A DNA stretch of 64,000 bases from positions 1,054,001 through 1,118,000 of the forward strand of contig JAACJK010000058.1 of NCBI GenBank assembly GCA_013368325.1, given 5' to 3'. The notes beneath the pieces were generated by a model. It worked only from the letters and a program-made list of their open reading frames with translations, had not been told where the DNA came from and did no database searches. Below are positions 62,246-64,000 of this stretch, one piece after another. Within the stretch, counting starts at the first letter, position 1. Each line of letters opens with the position of its first letter. The translations under genes and the position numbers were made by a program. The stretch comes from Ephemerocybe angulata (Eukaryota > Basidiomycota > Agaricomycetes > Agaricales > Psathyrellaceae).

Positions 62246-63668
62246 ATGAGTGCAATATACGAAAACAAGCCAGCAGGGTCTATGCTAGGTATTCCTGGTC
62301 TTTTGTGGAGCGGGGATGACGTTGCGAGCGCGGGCGCTAATGCCGCGCTGGTCTTTTACGGTGAGCGCTCATCGTGGAGTTGAGTAAGAAGCATGTTCTG
62401 ACCGTCCAGGCCACCTTGAAATGTTCAGGTATATCGGCATCGATCACCTTTCACTGCTTCCAGGCGCTGCTCTACCTCTCGTTTTCGCACTTCCGCACGC
62501 GGATTGGATCAAATAGTCGGCGATCGAGGCTTTCAGACGATGAAGGAGAAGAGAATATTGAAGTTTATCAACCTCAGTATGAGAACACACTTGCGAAGCG
62601 TGTTCAGCTCGCTATTGGTTGCCTAGGATTTCTGTGTGGGTCGATGTTTGTTGCGTCCGATGCTTGGGTGCACAGTGATAAAGGGAGGCTCGTGAGGGGT
62701 GGGCATGTTAATGATGGGATGCACCCTATGGTGAAGCTGGGGAACATATCGTTTGTCTTGGCGGCCTCGTTGAGTGGAGGATTTATGGTGAGCCTCATCT
62801 ATTTTTCAGGTATGGTGGCAGAATAATGACCGCATATTTCGTACAGCTGTATAGAGCATATGTCCTCTACGCTTTGGCACGATGGAGATGGGTATTACTT
62901 GCATTGCCCGTCTTACTCTATCTGGGATCAGTTGGTGTGTGTACCCTCGTACGTATCAGGGTACAATCTCTGAATATTCACAGTTATGGAGGTCTTGCTT
63001 CTTATCCAAACATCGACACCTCTTTCTCTGTCCTCTCCCTTTGCGACATTCGGTCAACTGGCACTAACATCATTCGCTCTCTCCGCGGTTCTCAACATCA
63101 GTCTGACACTTCTCACCGCTTCTCGTATCATCTTCTATCGCCTCACGACACGCAGAACTAGTCCCGCAAATCAATCTAGGGAGCAAGCAGTTACCAAGTC
63201 TCAGGCCACATCTATCTCGAGATCTGAACAGCTCCAGCCAAAGTCAGGATCATGTCCGCTAACGTCGTTCACGTCGATCGTCGTCGAGAGCTCTAGTGTA
63301 TACTCAGCTTTCCTCATCATCTTCCTTGTCACATATGCGAGAGGTCATAGCACGGCGAGGCTATTCTTGCCGATCCTCGCACAGATACAGGTAAGTTTCA
63401 TAGTTCATATCCGTACTCGCACTCACGAATCAATCTTGTGACCTAGGTGCTATCTCCCCTTCTCATTACATACCGCCTGTCGAAAGACATGGCTTGGACC
63501 ACGGAGACAAGAGTAAACGAGCCCAATTTCGCACTCTCTGGTGTCCGTTCACAAGGCCGGCGAGTTTATGAGACGTTCCAAACTGGGCCGGTTTCGCTAC
63601 GAAGTTTGCCAGAATTCGAGTCGGGGAGATCAAGAGGGGGTATATACGAGGTTACTCGAAGCTTTTGA
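62246..63668 (+). CDS. Multi-helix membrane protein of an Agaricomycete-expanded family, exon structure partly unresolved
   Basis: The ATG at 62246 gives MSAIYENKPAGSMLGIPGLL, and WSGDDVASAGANAALVFYG to a donor at 62361. Exon 62410 onward begins HLEMFRYIGID if joined in phase 1. Later clear coding blocks are the helix VQLAIGCLGFLCGSMFVASD, VKLGNISFVLAASLSGGFM-LYRAYVLYALARW joined over an intron (62791-62848), VLLALPVLLYLGSVG, FGQLALTSFALSAVLNISLT, SVYSAFLIIFLVTYARG and, after an intron, VLSPLLITYRLSKDMAW. It stops at 63668. The frame between 62,430 and 62,560 is not settled, so a defect there cannot be excluded. The order of helices is like that of other large mushroom families of unknown role. 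Confidence 0.6.
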
Positions 63669-63727
63669 TAAGTACCTACATGTACCTAAATTGATATATT
63701 GTACAATGGGCTATCTGCGGCACCATA

Positions 63728-64000
63728 TCAAAGGGGCACTCGAACCCCGCCTTCCTCTATCTTCGCCCTCTCCTCAATCTTCACAAACACCCCCTGCATC
63801 GTCACAGCCGCACTTTTACTATCTTTCACCACGATAAACCTGCCCATAATATATATTCTCCACACCCCACAGAACGCAGTCAACGTCGCCAGCCTCACTC
63901 GAGCCACCATGTTCGCAGCCATCCATTCGTCATCCGAGTCAGAGCCATCGCCGAAATCCATCACCGACGCCTGGAAGTCTCGGTATAATGCTAGGTACCG
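63728..64000 (-). CDS. C-terminus of a second MYND-type protein, 5' part outside window
   Basis: The frame enters at the window edge (RYLALYRDFQASVMDFGDG) and reads VWRIYIMGRFIVVKDSKSAA, VFVKIEERAKIEEGGVRVPL-stop. The end matches the C-terminus of the gene at 47951-55918 (IYRIYVTGRFLVAKD ... VKIEERKKMEVGGVRIPYEV) in order and spacing. The finger itself would lie to the right of base 64000, so the MYND label rests on that paralogue. Confidence 0.65.
   Translation of the reverse strand, partial: RYLALYRDFQASVMDFGDGSDSDDEWMAANMVARVRLATLTAFCGVWRIYIMGRFIVVKDSKSAAVTMQGVFVKIEERAKIEEGGVRVPL

Noticed and set aside
1..64000. CRISPR arrays, bacterial operons, phage or plasmid features
   Set aside because: None seen. 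Introns, nuclear-type tRNA intron and fungal gene families show a eukaryotic chromosome; the tandem repeats found have no spacers.

Overview
The window looks like nuclear DNA of an Agaricomycete (mushroom-forming basidiomycete), probably a wood or litter decayer. Genes are cut by short GT-AG introns, mostly 48-106 bases. The gene content is typical of the group: a laccase, an unspecific peroxygenase, TPR-CHAT and MYND proteins, several seven-helix membrane proteins, small secreted proteins, and an LTR/Copia element. Exon models were built by hand from splice signals, reading phase and remembered family sequence; no alignment was run.

Layout. 1-0.9 kb: secreted M43 metalloprotease, cut by the window edge (-). 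1.5-1.8 kb: intron-containing tRNA-Phe (-) and a 57-base deleted copy on the opposite strand. 2.5-3.3 kb: 5'-truncated prolyl-iminopeptidase-like gene. 4.2-13.9 kb: one very long gene (-) for a disordered protein of about 2,066 aa whose middle comes from small duplicated exon-intron units. 13.9-18.2 kb: gene-poor, with a hAT-type MITE. 18.2-19.7 kb: seven-helix membrane protein. 21.4-22.7 kb: unspecific peroxygenase (-). 24.1-25.1 kb: N-terminally incomplete membrane protein. 27.8-31.7 kb: DUF6533-like membrane protein, a TA-flanked MITE, and a broken paralogue. 33.2-35.6 kb: 15-exon laccase. 35.8-42.2 kb: a TPR-CHAT protease-like gene (-) between two copies of a locus carrying a protease-inhibitor-like gene, both copies broken. 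42.8-44.1 kb: PEX13 (-). 44.9-47.7 kb: degraded copy of the 18-kb gene, a small secreted protein, a hAT transposase remnant and tRNA-Arg(ACG). 48.0-55.9 kb: MYND-finger gene whose last exon is interrupted by a young 5.7-kb Copia element. 56.4-59.7 kb: three secreted-protein genes (-), one with a ricin-B lectin domain. 60.2-60.5 kb: a second TA-flanked MITE. 62.2-63.7 kb: another membrane protein. 63.7-64.0 kb: C-terminus of a second MYND-type protein.

How it fits together. There is no single operon-like pathway. Housekeeping genes (PEX13, two tRNAs) sit among lineage-expanded families and secreted oxidative, proteolytic and carbohydrate-binding proteins. Turnover is high: at least four structures carry target-site duplications, three gene families have a broken second copy in the window, and two secreted or inhibitor genes carry single-base frameshifts. 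The features most worth follow-up are the CHAT gene between inhibitor-locus copies, the exon-duplication gene, the Copia insertion in the MYND gene, and the Pol III-competent tRNA deletion derivative.
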